Shown in pieces: positions 34,384 to 44,700 of a stretch of 64,000 bases of DNA (its first letter is position 1; the number at the start of each line of letters is the position of its first letter). The position numbers and the translations under genes are program-made. This stretch comes from Sialis fuliginosa (Eukaryota; Arthropoda; Insecta; Megaloptera; Sialidae). The notes under the pieces are model-generated. The model was given only the letters and a program-made list of their open reading frames with translations. It made no database searches and had not been told where the DNA came from. The DNA lies in contig OY540821.1 in NCBI GenBank assembly GCA_961205875.1, forward strand, positions 17,608,001 through 17,672,000, read 5' to 3'.

Positions 34384-35129
34384 CTACGTCTTATTTTCTT
34401 GTATTTTAGTCGATATTTGTATGGCGAGTTGAAGTTCACTGTAGGAAATTTCACTAAAAAATTTAGAATTTTTGATTTCGTTAAAAGTATGTTTATTGTA
34501 TAGAAAATGACGTGAAAAGTTGAACTGTTCAAACCGCAGGTCTGTATCTCTAAACGTTCTCGAGATATAGCCTCTCAAAGTTTTAGTTTTTTCAAATTTT
34601 TGGAGAAAAAAGGCCATAACTTTTGAACGCGTGGTCGGAATTGATTTTAGTTGACGGATTTGAAATCAGCGTGTCAAAATCTATATAATGACATGTATAA
34701 TACTTTAAAATCCGACAAAAAAAATTTCGTTAAAAATCGACATTTTTTTAAGGTATACCCCTTTGAATTTTTTCGATTTTTCGCGAAAAATTTTTTTTCG
34801 AGTTTTAAGGTATTATACATGTCATTATATAGATTTTGACACGCTGATTCCAAATCCGTCAACTAAAATCAATTCCGACCACACGTTCAAAAGTTATGGC
34901 CTTTTCTCTCCAAAAATTTGAAAAAATTAAAACTTTGAGAGGCTGTATCTCGAGAACGGTTAGAGATACAGACCTGCGGTTTGAACAGTTCAACTTTTCA
35001 CGTCATTTTCTATACAATAAACATACTTTTAACGAAATTAAATATTCAAAGTTTTTTAGTGAAATTTCCTACAGTGAACTTCAACTCGTCATACAAATAT
35101 CGACTAAAATACAAGAAAATAAGACGTAG
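34384..35129. mobile_element. 746-bp near-perfect palindrome (fold-back element)
   Basis: Two ~370-bp arms, 34384-34752 and 34760-35129, are reverse complements with few mismatches. The centre is GGTATACC at 34752-34759, so there is almost no loop. The same frames read outward on both strands, so the matching 77- and 62-codon open frames are arm duplicates and not genes. The terminal sequence CTACGTCTTATTTTC would be the end of a fold-back transposon. Confidence 0.88.
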
Positions 35130-35848
35130 AGGTATTATATATGCTATAATATTTTTTTGTATTCTTTTTGAAACAAACAAAAGTTTTGTGATGGTCAAAA
35201 CATGTTATTTTAATCGATACCACTTATTTTTTTATTAAATTCAAATTTATTTTCAATTAAAAATAAATAACATCAAAAATGAAACTCTAAAATATTTAGT
35301 ACTTCTGTATTAGTACATTTAAATGTATAATAATTATAATAAATAAATTACATTAACCTAATTCTTCAATAAATAAAACAAATATATCTTCAAACAAAAA
35401 GTTGCAAATAAGTATTAGCATTGCCTACATTTTACCACAAGAATTATAAATGTATCCTTCTATAAATTACTTAAGGTTGATTGAACTAAAAGTATTAAAA
35501 TGAAAACACGTAAATAAATAAAAAACACTTTCATACACTTAACATAATTAGGTGTAATATAAATGTGCATTAAAGGAAGCTGTAAGAAAAAAATATCAGT
35601 TTCTATAAAATGCTAATGTCTTTTACCATAAACATATATAAGGTTATATTAAATCAACTAACTGGATGTTTTAATAATAATAGTATAGTAATTTCACTTT
35701 TCTCTTGATTAGGTATTTATCTAATGATTAAGGGCCGATCCACACTATCGAGCCGATCTCGCTCCAGTCAAATATTCACCTTGGGTTACATAAAACAAAA
35801 TCAATCATGATTAGTTAATCAGTTGTTTTTAAACCATAATTCCGTCAA
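35130..35848. other. Intergenic, nothing recognised
   Basis: AT-rich spacer. GGGCCGATCCACACTATCGA near 35730 looks like a transposon scrap. Confidence 0.4.
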
Positions 35849-36393
35849 CAGTACCGGCTTTAGAGGGGGGGGGGGTGAACCAGGGCTACCGGTGGGGCGG
35901 CGGACAATGGAGCATAAGTCACTTTTTTGGTTCAAATCAGTGTAATTTTTGAGTAAACTTTTTTTTATCTTTAAATTTTTTGTCGATCCGTTAAACCCGA
36001 TTAAGTAAAAAATATAGCTAAATATAAACAATGTTAATTTGTAATCTATTATTTGATAGCTGCTAACTAACAAATTAATAAGGTATTAGCTGAGATACTA
36101 ACTAATCAACTTATTTGTTGATTTATCAATTTTAATGTGTCCATAATAGGGGGAGAAGGTATCGACGGTGTTAGGGCATTTGATAGTCTTAAAGTTAATG
36201 ATGTAAGCTATATTTAAAAAAAAAAGTTTGAGTCTGTAGGATTGCGCCAAGCTGAGATATGAATTATTCAACTTATTTGTTAATTTATCAATTTTAATTG
36301 ACATTTTCGGTGATTTTTGAACATTTTTTAGGGGGTGAGAGGGCGGAAAAATAAATCTCGCACAGGGCACGAGACTTGCTAAGGCCGGCTCTG
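35849..36393 (+). mobile_element. F3 element, complete ends, with satellite-like unit
   Basis: The inverted ends are CAGTACCGGCTTTAG (35849) and CTAAGGCCGGCTCTG (ending 36393). A G-run follows the left end. The interior matches 6328-6856 and contains TGATAGTCTTAAAGTTAATG, ATGTAAGCTATATTTAAAAA and GCGCCAAGCTGAGATATGAA, related to the satellite monomer's complement. No transposase. Confidence 0.85.
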
Positions 36394-37187
36394 TCCTAAA
36401 GTTACCTGGTATATATATAAATAGTTCTACTTTAAAAAAATAAAGGTGACTAGCAAAAGAGTTCAATAAGTATACGAAATTCGTTGTAAAACCAAATATC
36501 GTATAAATTATTAAAAGATAAAAATTAGAATTATTATTTATGTGTGGCCCTAAAAATTTTTTAGCTCGTTAATGCGACCCAAGGAGCAATTTAGGATGGC
36601 CAGACCTAAGCTAGAATCACTGAACTAAATTAATGTGAATTTATTTATGATTAATTTTAAAAAAGTTTTATATACTTACCATATTTATTTTATGAAGAAA
36701 ACAAAATAACTATTAATTATAAATCTGACAAAAGAATGGTAGAAAATTCTATTCAATTAATTTATATTTTTGTAATAAATGATATTTTAAAAAAATGATT
36801 TAATATATTTAATCTAATCAAAAAGTATTAGTCTGTCATTATTTATTACTAATAAGACTTTATAATTACCAACAACTTATAAAAAATACAATTTACTTAA
36901 ATAAGCATTAAATCATTATCAGAAGTAATTAACAAAATTCTTAGTTTTAAAATTTTGATTAATATTTTTAAAAAAAGGATAAATTCTCTTCCTTATCAAC
37001 TTATAAACCTTTTTAGTTTAGTACAATACATCCATATTTTGTCAGATTTAAAACAAAAACAAAAAATAATAAAAAAAGTATAAAATTTATTAATAACAAA
37101 ATACTAAATAACCTCAATTCATCACATTTCCTTGAGCACATCCTTTAAAATGATTATAATAAATAACAATAATTTTATTATTTAAAA
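36394..37187. other. Intergenic, nothing recognised
   Basis: AT-rich spacer without a gene. A donor-like ACTTACCATAT near 36676 (minus ATATG/GTAAGT) has no matching exon. Confidence 0.4.
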
Positions 37188-37333
37188 CAGCAGTACCCAA
37201 ACTTAACTGTACCTATCTTAATAATACATAACACAACCAGATTTTTTCAGGTAAAATGAAAAATATTAAAAATCAAATTACCAATTTTAATTCAATTCAA
37301 TTTTTTCACAACCATGCAGTTTGGGCACCACTG
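37188..37333. mobile_element. hAT MITE, 146 bp, with 8-bp target duplication
   Basis: The inverted ends are CAGCAGTACCCAAACT and AGTTTGGGCACCACTG. Flanks are ATTTAAAA (37180-37187) and TTTTAAAA (37334-37341), 7 of 8 identical, as expected for hAT insertion. Confidence 0.75.
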
Positions 37334-37390
37334 TTTTAAAATACTTCGATTTACAAAAATATCTTTCAACATTATTGATTCTTAACAACA

Positions 37391-37724
37391 TACAGGCTGT
37401 CCAAAATAAACATGAAATGCAAAACGGTAAGAGATACAGATTACATTTTCTGTCTCGAAAACTAAAACTGAAATAAAAATTCTAAATACACCAATCAATT
37501 CTACACAAAAAGGGCTTTAAGAAACCGTAAATAAAAAGTACATATCTACTTTGACAAAAAAGTTATAGCCATTTTAAAAAAATCAGATTTTTGGGTATAC
37601 TGCATAAACCACATAGAATTATTAATATTTTTTGATGTAGTAATACCCACCCCTTCCTTACAAATAATTTATCTCATTTAACCGAATCTGTATCTCTTAC
37701 CGTTTATCTTAAACACCCTGTATA
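37391..37724. mobile_element. MITE with TACAGG.TGT inverted ends
   Basis: Left TACAGGCTGTCCAAAATAAA and, further in, CGGTAAGAGATACAG. Right CTGTATCTCTTACCG followed by TTAAACACCCTGTATA. It ends just beyond the polyadenylation signal of gene D. Confidence 0.8.
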
Positions 37725-37733
37725 CAAAGTATA

Positions 37734-37739
37734 TTTATT
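37734..37739 (-). terminator. Gene D polyadenylation signal AATAAA
   Basis: AATAAA on the minus strand about 37 nt after the gene D stop codon. Confidence 0.55.
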
Positions 37740-37775
37740 TTTAATACTGTATATTATTTATATATAAACTTATAT

Positions 37776-40700
37776 CTATACTTCGATCTTTTTCAAAGGA
37801 TTTCCTTGCTCATCAGTTTCAACAGATGGCCTTAAAGGTGGCTGAAACCCATACTCAATTCTTAAATTTTTCCCAAACTCTGCCCTACTTGGCGACGCAT
37901 GTCTTCTATATTTCTGTAGAGCAAAACTAATAAATGCGTTGTTCTTCGATGGTACTGGTCCAATATAATCACCAATTGCCTTTACTTTACCGCCATAACT
38001 GCTTGCTGGCCTTCTGAAATACGACGAAACATATTTTGGAAGTGGCGATTTATAACTAGGGGCATATGCAAATGAACTTTGTTGATTCGAAGTTATCTGT
38101 TGCCCAAAGTTATGTTTAGTTTGGCTTAAGAGGTAAGAACTATCCGGTTGGAATAACCCAAAGTTGTAATTATGCTGTCCATAACTATTTTGGTACAAAC
38201 CAGAATCGAAGTTGTTAAAATGTTGTTTGTGAGTGTTTATATAAATCGGATAAGGCCTATCGACATATTGGTTAACTAATTTCGTAACTTCAACTGGTAC
38301 AGATACCAATTTTGTAACAGGGTACGGTACCCCAACGGGGTACGGGTGCGGTACCTTTATTTCTATCGGTACCGCCACAGGATGCGGTACTTGTACCGGG
38401 TACGGTTTCTCTACAATCCTATCTACAGGTACTTGCTTTTCAACGATTTTTTCGACCGGATATGGCTTATCAACAAATTTCGTTACATGTACAGGCACTT
38501 CTACTGGATACGGTTTGTCGACGTATTTTATTTTTTCTACTATCTTTTCATAAGGTACTTTAACAGGGTATGGATGAGGATACGCGACAGCGTATGGTTG
38601 GGGTACCTTAACCTCAACTGGGTACGGTTGAGGAACTTTAACTTCTATAGGAACTGGATGTGGTACTGGTACTTTAACTTCAACTGGGTATGGTTTATCC
38701 ACGTACTTCGTCACAGGTCTTTCAACAATTTTTTCCACTGGATAAGGAATATGTACCGGCTTTTCGACGATCTTTTCTACAGGATAAGGTTTATCGACAT
38801 ATTTGGTAACTTCTACAGGAACTTTAACTTCATATGGTATGTGTACCGGTACTTCCACTGGATAAGGTTTGTCGACGTATTTTGTTTTTTCGACTATCTT
38901 CTCTACAGGATACGGAACTGGATGAGGGACCTTCACTTCAACCGGATACGGCCTATCAATGTATTTGGTAACTTCCACAGGAACATGAACATGCCTGTCT
39001 ACAATCTTCTCCACTTCAACCGGATACGGTTGGGGCACCGGTACCGGATATGGCTTATCTACATATTTCGTCACCTCAACCTGCTTCTCTACAATTTTTT
39101 CCACTTCTACAGGATATGGTACATGTTTTTCAACAGGATAAGGCACCTTTACTTCCACTGGTACTTGAACAGGATATGGTTTCTCCACAGGAGTCTCTAC
39201 AACCTTCGTTACTTCTACAGGATATGGTTGTGGAACGTGAACTTCCTTTTCTACCACTTTCTCTACAGGATATGGGACTGCTACTGGAACTCTCTGGAAT
39301 ATAACTTCTTTACTGTGGGAACCTAAGTTTGTTACTTGACTCTGTTGATCTATATTTATAGAACTATGCTGGTGATGAATCGAGTTATGTTGTCCATATG
39401 TCTCCGTTTTAATCTGACCATGTTGTTCAAATCCTTCTACTCCAGTTTGACCTTGTTGTTCAAATCCTTCTACTCCTGTCTGACCATGTTGTTCATATCC
39501 TTCTACTCCTGTCTGACCTTGTTGTTCATATGTTCCTACTCCTGTCTCACCTTGTTGTTCAAATGCTTCTGCCCCAGTCTGGCTATGTTGTTCAAATGCT
39601 TCTGCTCTAATTTGACCATGTTGTTTGAATGCTTCTGCTTCTGTCTGATCTTGATGTCCATATGTTATTGCTCCAGTCTGACCATGTTGTTCATATGCTG
39701 CTGCTCCAATTTGATCAATATTTGATCCACCTACGTTGTTTACTTGATTAGCAGTACTAACAATATGATACCCGCTTAACAATCCTTCTGATTGTTCGTT
39801 AATTCTATTCAACGTACCTTGATCATTATAATATTCGAATTTACCGATATAAACAGGTACACTTTTCTGTATTTCAACACTATTTTCAGTTTCTGTATTC
39901 TGTTTAATTGTATTAACGTCATTATCGCAATTGATAAAATGTTCGATATTTTCTCCCGAGTTCTGCAATCTTATACCAGCTGTAATCGGGGCTAAGAACG
40001 AATTACTTACTGGTCTTGGTGTAACCACAACTGTGGGTTCTGTAGGGTTGTGATTTTGTAAATTATGACTAACTTCTGTTTCGATTGTGTTTTGTGTTGT
40101 AGAATAATAATCACCCTGTTTTAACGACTCGTACACTTTGGTCGTTGATTGTACTGGAGATTCTGTTACCGAATAACCACCGCCTTGTGATGTAACATCT
40201 GCTACAACTATCGGTCTTGCTGAAAACGACTGATCTTTAGTTTGGGATTCAGTAACTTTTTTCGATGCATCGTAACCAGAGTAAAGCGTTCCTGAAGAAC
40301 TGAAACTAGAAGATCCTTCTCCTGTTGATACTTGATTGTACTCAGCAGCACCATTTATATTCAATACATCATCTCCAGTCACAAGATTCTGAGTCGTTGT
40401 CAATATTTCATTATATTTATTATTCTGTCCATTCGTTTTTTCGTGTTCTGCATTTATTTTATTCCCATAACCTCCTGCGTTTTCCATATTCTGTACCAAA
40501 ATATCATCATGTTCTCCTGAATCAATATGTTGTATATTAATATATCCAGAATTACCTTCTATTTCATTCTTACTGGAATCACTTATTATGAAAACATTCT
40601 GTTTTTTCTTCTGCCCTGCATTCGAAACATAAGCAGTTTTTCCACCTTGTTGCTCGACATAAAACTGACCAGGTGAGACCTGGACTTGATAACCAGGTCC

Positions 40701-41015
40701 AGTACTTTGAAGTACAGCTGTAGTTGGTACAGATTGGACACCTACATATGGGGCATATTGGACGGTTTGAGGGTAGATTAATTGTGCAGATGGTTGTTCC
40801 ACTGTATTTTGCCCTTGGTATGTTGGGTGGACGACGTAAAGGTTCTGTCCTGGTCCATGCGATGATGGGTCTACGTTGAATCCCCCTCCTTGATTCCCAG
40901 TAGAAGCTGATGGATCGTGTTGTATTACATTAGGGTCAGATTGCACTTGATATGCTGATCCTGTAGGTTGGTAAGATGTCACTTGGAATGAATTTTGGGC
41001 CAGTGGTGATGATAT
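37776..41015 (-). CDS. Gene D: secreted PYPV-repeat protein, main exon
   Basis: A 3240-nt exon (1079 residues) runs from acceptor CATTTCAG (phase 0) to TAG. It opens ISSPLAQNSFQ, the end of a signal peptide, so a short upstream exon with the start is needed. A Gln/Gly/Ser/Val-rich region (to about residue 430) is followed by nine 11-residue units of the type QHGQTGVEGFE (about 437-540). Then about 350 residues (570-920) of PYPVEK-, VPVEVTKYVDKPYPV- and KIVEK-type repeats, and a Tyr/Ser/Asn-rich tail. Such PYPV/KPYPV low-complexity proteins are secreted cuticular or matrix proteins in insects (e.g. Drosophila Vajk-like proteins have similar composition). The exact family is uncertain. Confidence 0.85.
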   Translation of the reverse strand: MSSPLAQNSFQVTSYQPTGSAYQVQSDPNVIQHDPSASTGNQGGGFNVDPSSHGPGQNLYVVHPTYQGQNTVEQPSAQLIYPQTVQYAPYVGVQSVPTTAVLQSTGPGYQVQVSPGQFYVEQQGGKTAYVSNAGQKKKQNVFIISDSSKNEIEGNSGYINIQHIDSGEHDDILVQNMENAGGYGNKINAEHEKTNGQNNKYNEILTTTQNLVTGDDVLNINGAAEYNQVSTGEGSSSFSSSGTLYSGYDASKKVTESQTKDQSFSARPIVVADVTSQGGGYSVTESPVQSTTKVYESLKQGDYYSTTQNTIETEVSHNLQNHNPTEPTVVVTPRPVSNSFLAPITAGIRLQNSGENIEHFINCDNDVNTIKQNTETENSVEIQKSVPVYIGKFEYYNDQGTLNRINEQSEGLLSGYHIVSTANQVNNVGGSNIDQIGAAAYEQHGQTGAITYGHQDQTEAEAFKQHGQIRAEAFEQHSQTGAEAFEQQGETGVGTYEQQGQTGVEGYEQHGQTGVEGFEQQGQTGVEGFEQHGQIKTETYGQHNSIHHQHSSINIDQQSQVTNLGSHSKEVIFQRVPVAVPYPVEKVVEKEVHVPQPYPVEVTKVVETPVEKPYPVQVPVEVKVPYPVEKHVPYPVEVEKIVEKQVEVTKYVDKPYPVPVPQPYPVEVEKIVDRHVHVPVEVTKYIDRPYPVEVKVPHPVPYPVEKIVEKTKYVDKPYPVEVPVHIPYEVKVPVEVTKYVDKPYPVEKIVEKPVHIPYPVEKIVERPVTKYVDKPYPVEVKVPVPHPVPIEVKVPQPYPVEVKVPQPYAVAYPHPYPVKVPYEKIVEKIKYVDKPYPVEVPVHVTKFVDKPYPVEKIVEKQVPVDRIVEKPYPVQVPHPVAVPIEIKVPHPYPVGVPYPVTKLVSVPVEVTKLVNQYVDRPYPIYINTHKQHFNNFDSGLYQNSYGQHNYNFGLFQPDSSYLLSQTKHNFGQQITSNQQSSFAYAPSYKSPLPKYVSSYFRRPASSYGGKVKAIGDYIGPVPSKNNAFISFALQKYRRHASPSRAEFGKNLRIEYGFQPPLRPSVETDEQGNPLKKIEV
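38250..39300 (-). repeat. Coding repeat: PYPV/VEK/YVDKPYPV array
   Basis: Over 1 kb of gene D in which Pro-Tyr-Pro-Val alternates with VEK, VEV, VTKYVDK and IVEK. Bias is so strong that the antisense strand is open for 326 codons at 38346-39326; that antisense frame is a shadow. Confidence 0.9.
39386..39710 (-). repeat. Coding minisatellite: 33-bp units (11 residues)
   Basis: Nine to ten units of Q(H/Q)(G/S)(Q/E)TG(V/A)E(G/A)(F/Y)E within gene D. Central units are nearly identical, which suggests recent unequal exchange. Confidence 0.88.
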
Positions 41016-41169
41016 CTGAAATGGTTTTTTTTATTTTTGAATATTTTTTCTACTACAAGTTTTAGTTTATTAAATATATGAAATTGTTATGTATAAAAAG
41101 CTTATACAGTGTATAAAAATATTTATATAGAAGATTTTATTGAAAGAATTACATATAAAATCCAACAAT

Positions 41170-41281
41170 AAGTTGATGTATCACTACTCTAAATTCCATA
41201 GATATTATCACATAATTAATACCCTATTTGAAAGTGCTTGCTAGATAGAAAATTTATTAGCTCCTTTATAATACCGGACAT
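41170..41281 (+). mobile_element. F4 MITE fragment
   Basis: The end TTTATAATACCGGACAT with TTTGAAAGTGCTTGCTAG and, inside, CTAAATTCCATAGATA matches the F4 left half inverted. It lies between genes D and E, where gene D's first exon would be expected. Confidence 0.75.
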
Positions 41282-41461
41282 AACAGAAAATAATTAACAT
41301 ACATATTTACTTTATTTATTTAACTTAAAAAAAATACCACTTTAATGATCGCATGATTTTCCCCCAAAGTTCCCCCATGTTTTATCGTACAACCCCCCCT
41401 CCCCCCATTATTCCCAATGATCAGAGTAAATATTTAATTTTCCCATAGTTAAATTCTGCAT

Positions 41462-41467
41462 TTTATT
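41462..41467 (-). terminator. AATAAA overlapping the gene E stop codon
   Basis: The minus strand reads GAATAAAATG: the TAA stop is inside AATAAA. If used, the 3' UTR would be only about 15-30 nt. An ATTAAA near 41435 is an alternative. Confidence 0.5.
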
Positions 41468-41780
41468 CGTATACCTTTTGTCCAACACCAGGATCGGAAT
41501 TCTTCAGTGCTTTAACCGCATGTTCCCCGAGCGCCAGTCTGGCGCTCGTCTGGCTATGTCCATCTTTAGTACTGTACTCCACCACGGGATGGAAGCCCCA
41601 ATCGTCGGCAGTGTACTGCACTCGGGTCCCGGCTTGGGCGCCGTCGTAAGCGTGCCCGGCCGGAATGTTCACGTAGTAATCACCATGCGCGTGCTCTCCA
41701 TCCCGTGTCTCGCCGGCTCCATGTCCTCCACCGTCTCCGGTGTTGGAGACGGAGTACTGGTACGCGTATCTAGGTGGGTC
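41463..41780 (-). CDS. Gene E exon 3, RR domain and stop
   Basis: 105 codons plus TAA. Acceptor ATTTCCAG. GC content is well above the flanks. AATAAA overlaps the stop codon. Confidence 0.9.
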   Translation of the reverse strand, partial: DPPRYAYQYSVSNTGDGGGHGAGETRDGEHAHGDYYVNIPAGHAYDGAQAGTRVQYTADDWGFHPVVEYSTKDGHSQTSARLALGEHAVKALKNSDPGVGQKVYE

Positions 41781-44700
41781 CTGGAAATATCAAGGGTTTT
41801 TTGTAATAAACTGTAGTACAGTGTAAAATAAGTCTACAAAAAAAAGAAAGAAATTACAATGCTAACATAGAGAATATCGGTATGGAGAACCATACATGAC
41901 TTCCATGTTTTTTTTATCTTTTTAAATACCTTATTTTTAAATATAATTTTTTTTAAATATTTTATTTATATAACCTACTATTATGAATATAAATTTCGTA
42001 ATAGATAAAAAACATATATATACTTACGACGGTTACAGCCGTTATTGCCATTTATATATAAATATTAGTTTTCTAATGTCCTAATATCAAAAACATAAAA
42101 CACATTCGTAGAACAACTAATTTGACAATTTGAATTTAGTTGCATTTGTTTCCATGGCAACATGAATCAATGACATTAATTAGTATTTAAAATTCAAATT
42201 TTAAATGTGTTTTTCACCTCTTTAATGGCTGTTTAGGCACGTTCAAATAATAAACATTATCCCCAAAAATAATTCAGATCAGTGCATTTTTACGGTAGTT
42301 ATCGTGAACGAAAAAAAAATCTACATCCTGACACACAGACTCACGCACAGCCGCCATGCGGAAATTAACTTTTCTTTACGTTTTGAAGTTAGTACAATCA
42401 GAATTTGTCATTTTCTCGGACGCGATTTTTCGATGGTATTATAATACTTCCATTTCTTTCAGAACATGGAAGTAAAAACAAATAATACATTTTACAAACT
42501 AGGGGAGTCCTGGAAATATCAAGTGTTTTTGTAATATGTATAATAATACTAATATTTATTTCATAAACTATGGTACAGTGTAAAATAAGTCAACAACAAA
42601 AAAGAAAGAAATTATAATGCTAACATAGAGAAAAACAAATAATAAATTTAGAAAAACACCATATTATTATATAGACTTATGTCCGGTATTATAAACGAGC
42701 TAGCAAAATTTGCTAGCTAGCTAGCACTTTCAAATAGGGTATTAATTCTGTACTAGTATCTATGGAATTTAGAGCAGTGACACTTCAACTAATTGTAACA
42801 CAGTTGGCATCTTTCACCGTACAAATTAATTTTCATAACATACTGTTTTAATACCGTTGGTGTTTACCTACAACGCGAAACTTGTCAAAGTCTTCAACAA
42901 ACTTCAAAAGAACTGTCATATAAGTTTGATATCTCATTTGAAAGTGTTTGCTAGCTAGCATCCTTTATAATACCGGACATTATGTAAAGAATAAACAATC
43001 AAATATAACTGAAATATGATATGTTACAAATTATAGGTGAAAAATATATCCAAAAATCAAAAACTTCAAGTTCAGTTTTCTTCGTTTTTATTTTTTACAC
43101 CTTACTGCCCTTTACCTAAGCAAGGCAGTATAGATCTTAACTTGATTAATTTTTATTTTAAAAATTGGTTTATTTTATTTTAAAAGATTCTTATAAATAT
43201 AAACTATTTAATCACCCTGTATTAAATTTAAGAAATCACTTAGTAAAGCACAAATTAGTGATCTAAAAATACCATATATCCATCTGTGTATTTGTAAATA
43301 ATTGTAAACACTTAAGCACATTGAATAATTAAAAATGTTAATATTATATCGACAGCATGTCGTGAATGCGACATATGATGGCATATGTCGCATTGGAACA
43401 AATATCCGCACGTTAAATAATTACTAATACATCCGTAATTAAAATTAAATAGTTTTTTGTAGCCACACAGTAGCAAACTGATGTTTAATATCATTTATAG
43501 AGGGTCATTTACATGTTCAAATCATAGCGGAACTCGTTTATTTCAATTATATTTAAGGGTCACTTCAAAAAAAAAATTTTGGATTTTTTTTAATAATAAA
43601 AAAAGCAATCAAATGAATTTTGTAGGGTTAATTATAAATTTCATTTTTTTTTTAGTGAAATATAAAACAAAGTGGTGACTTTAGCGTTGCTAGACTGATG
43701 TCCGGTATTATAAAGGAGCTAGCAAACACTTTCAAATGGGGTATCAAACTTATATGACAGTTTTATTGTAGTTTTTGACAGATAATTTCATGCATAGGAA
43801 GTAAAATGAATTATTAATATTTTAATACACTTGCAAATATCTGTTAAAAACTCAAAGAAAACTGTCATACAAGTTTGATACCTCATTTGACAGTGCTTGC
43901 TAGCTAGAAAATTTGCTAGCACCTTTATAATACCGGACATGAGTGCATCTTTTTTATTATGTACTCCACTGCGGAACACAAAACTTCCATGGATCAAAGG
44001 TCGATATATATAATACATTTTTTATCATAAAACTCTATCTTTAATAGTTTGGGCCTAAAACATTTATTTCCAGTCTTTTTTAAAATTCATACAATGTACC
44101 AACAGTTTCAGAACCACTGTTTTACCAACCTGGTATTCTATACGTTCTAAAAACTGATAAAATACATCGAGTCGAATACATATGTAAGTTATTTTATCTT
44201 GTATTCAAATTAAGAATAATATTTATGATAATGTACCAAATCTAAAAATACATTTATTAAGTCATTATATGGGAATCAATGAATGGGCTTAGATTTACTA
44301 TCATGAGAAACGACTTGAAACCAATAGTACATAATTAAATTAACATAGAGGAAACATAAATATCAGTAAACCTACTAAAGCAATGCATAGATAAAGACAT
44401 TAGATTATTTTTTTTTAATTTTAATTTTGAAAGACATTAGATAAAGTGACTTAAAAATAAGTAAGGTACTGGCACCAGTCTTGGCCCTTTTAAGAAAAGG
44501 CTTCTTTTTTGTAATTCTCATGAACTTATGTTAATATTACCTCTTTATTAAATCAATTTAATTACCAAAGTCCGCAAATATAGTTTGTTTTTTTAATTAT
44601 AATTTTTTATTTTGTTTAAGTTTTTTCTCCAGTAATGGACAAAGTAAAACCAGTAATGGGCACCCAGTGATGGACACGTGCTAAGTGTCTTCGACACAAA

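Noticed and set aside
34651-34862. Matching 62-codon frames on both strands
   Set aside because: They are the same palindrome read from each arm, as are the 77-codon frames at 34384 and 34896.
38346-39326. 326-codon plus-strand open frame rich in Arg, Tyr, Phe
   Set aside because: It is the exact antisense of gene D's PYPV repeat. Biased codons keep the opposite strand open. No start context, splice sites or domain.
39336-39725. 129-codon plus-strand open frame with repeated LTLLFKSFYS-type units
   Set aside because: Antisense shadow of the 33-bp coding minisatellite of gene D.
41341-41370. ATGCGATCATTAAAG on the minus strand as gene D's first exon
   Set aside because: The donor would be GTGGTA and the phase would not fit gene D's phase-0 acceptor.
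43461-43940. TTTCGGTATT/CCGGACAT ends read as a protein-coding transposon
   Set aside because: Only short inverted ends and about 240 bp of interior; it is an F4 MITE.
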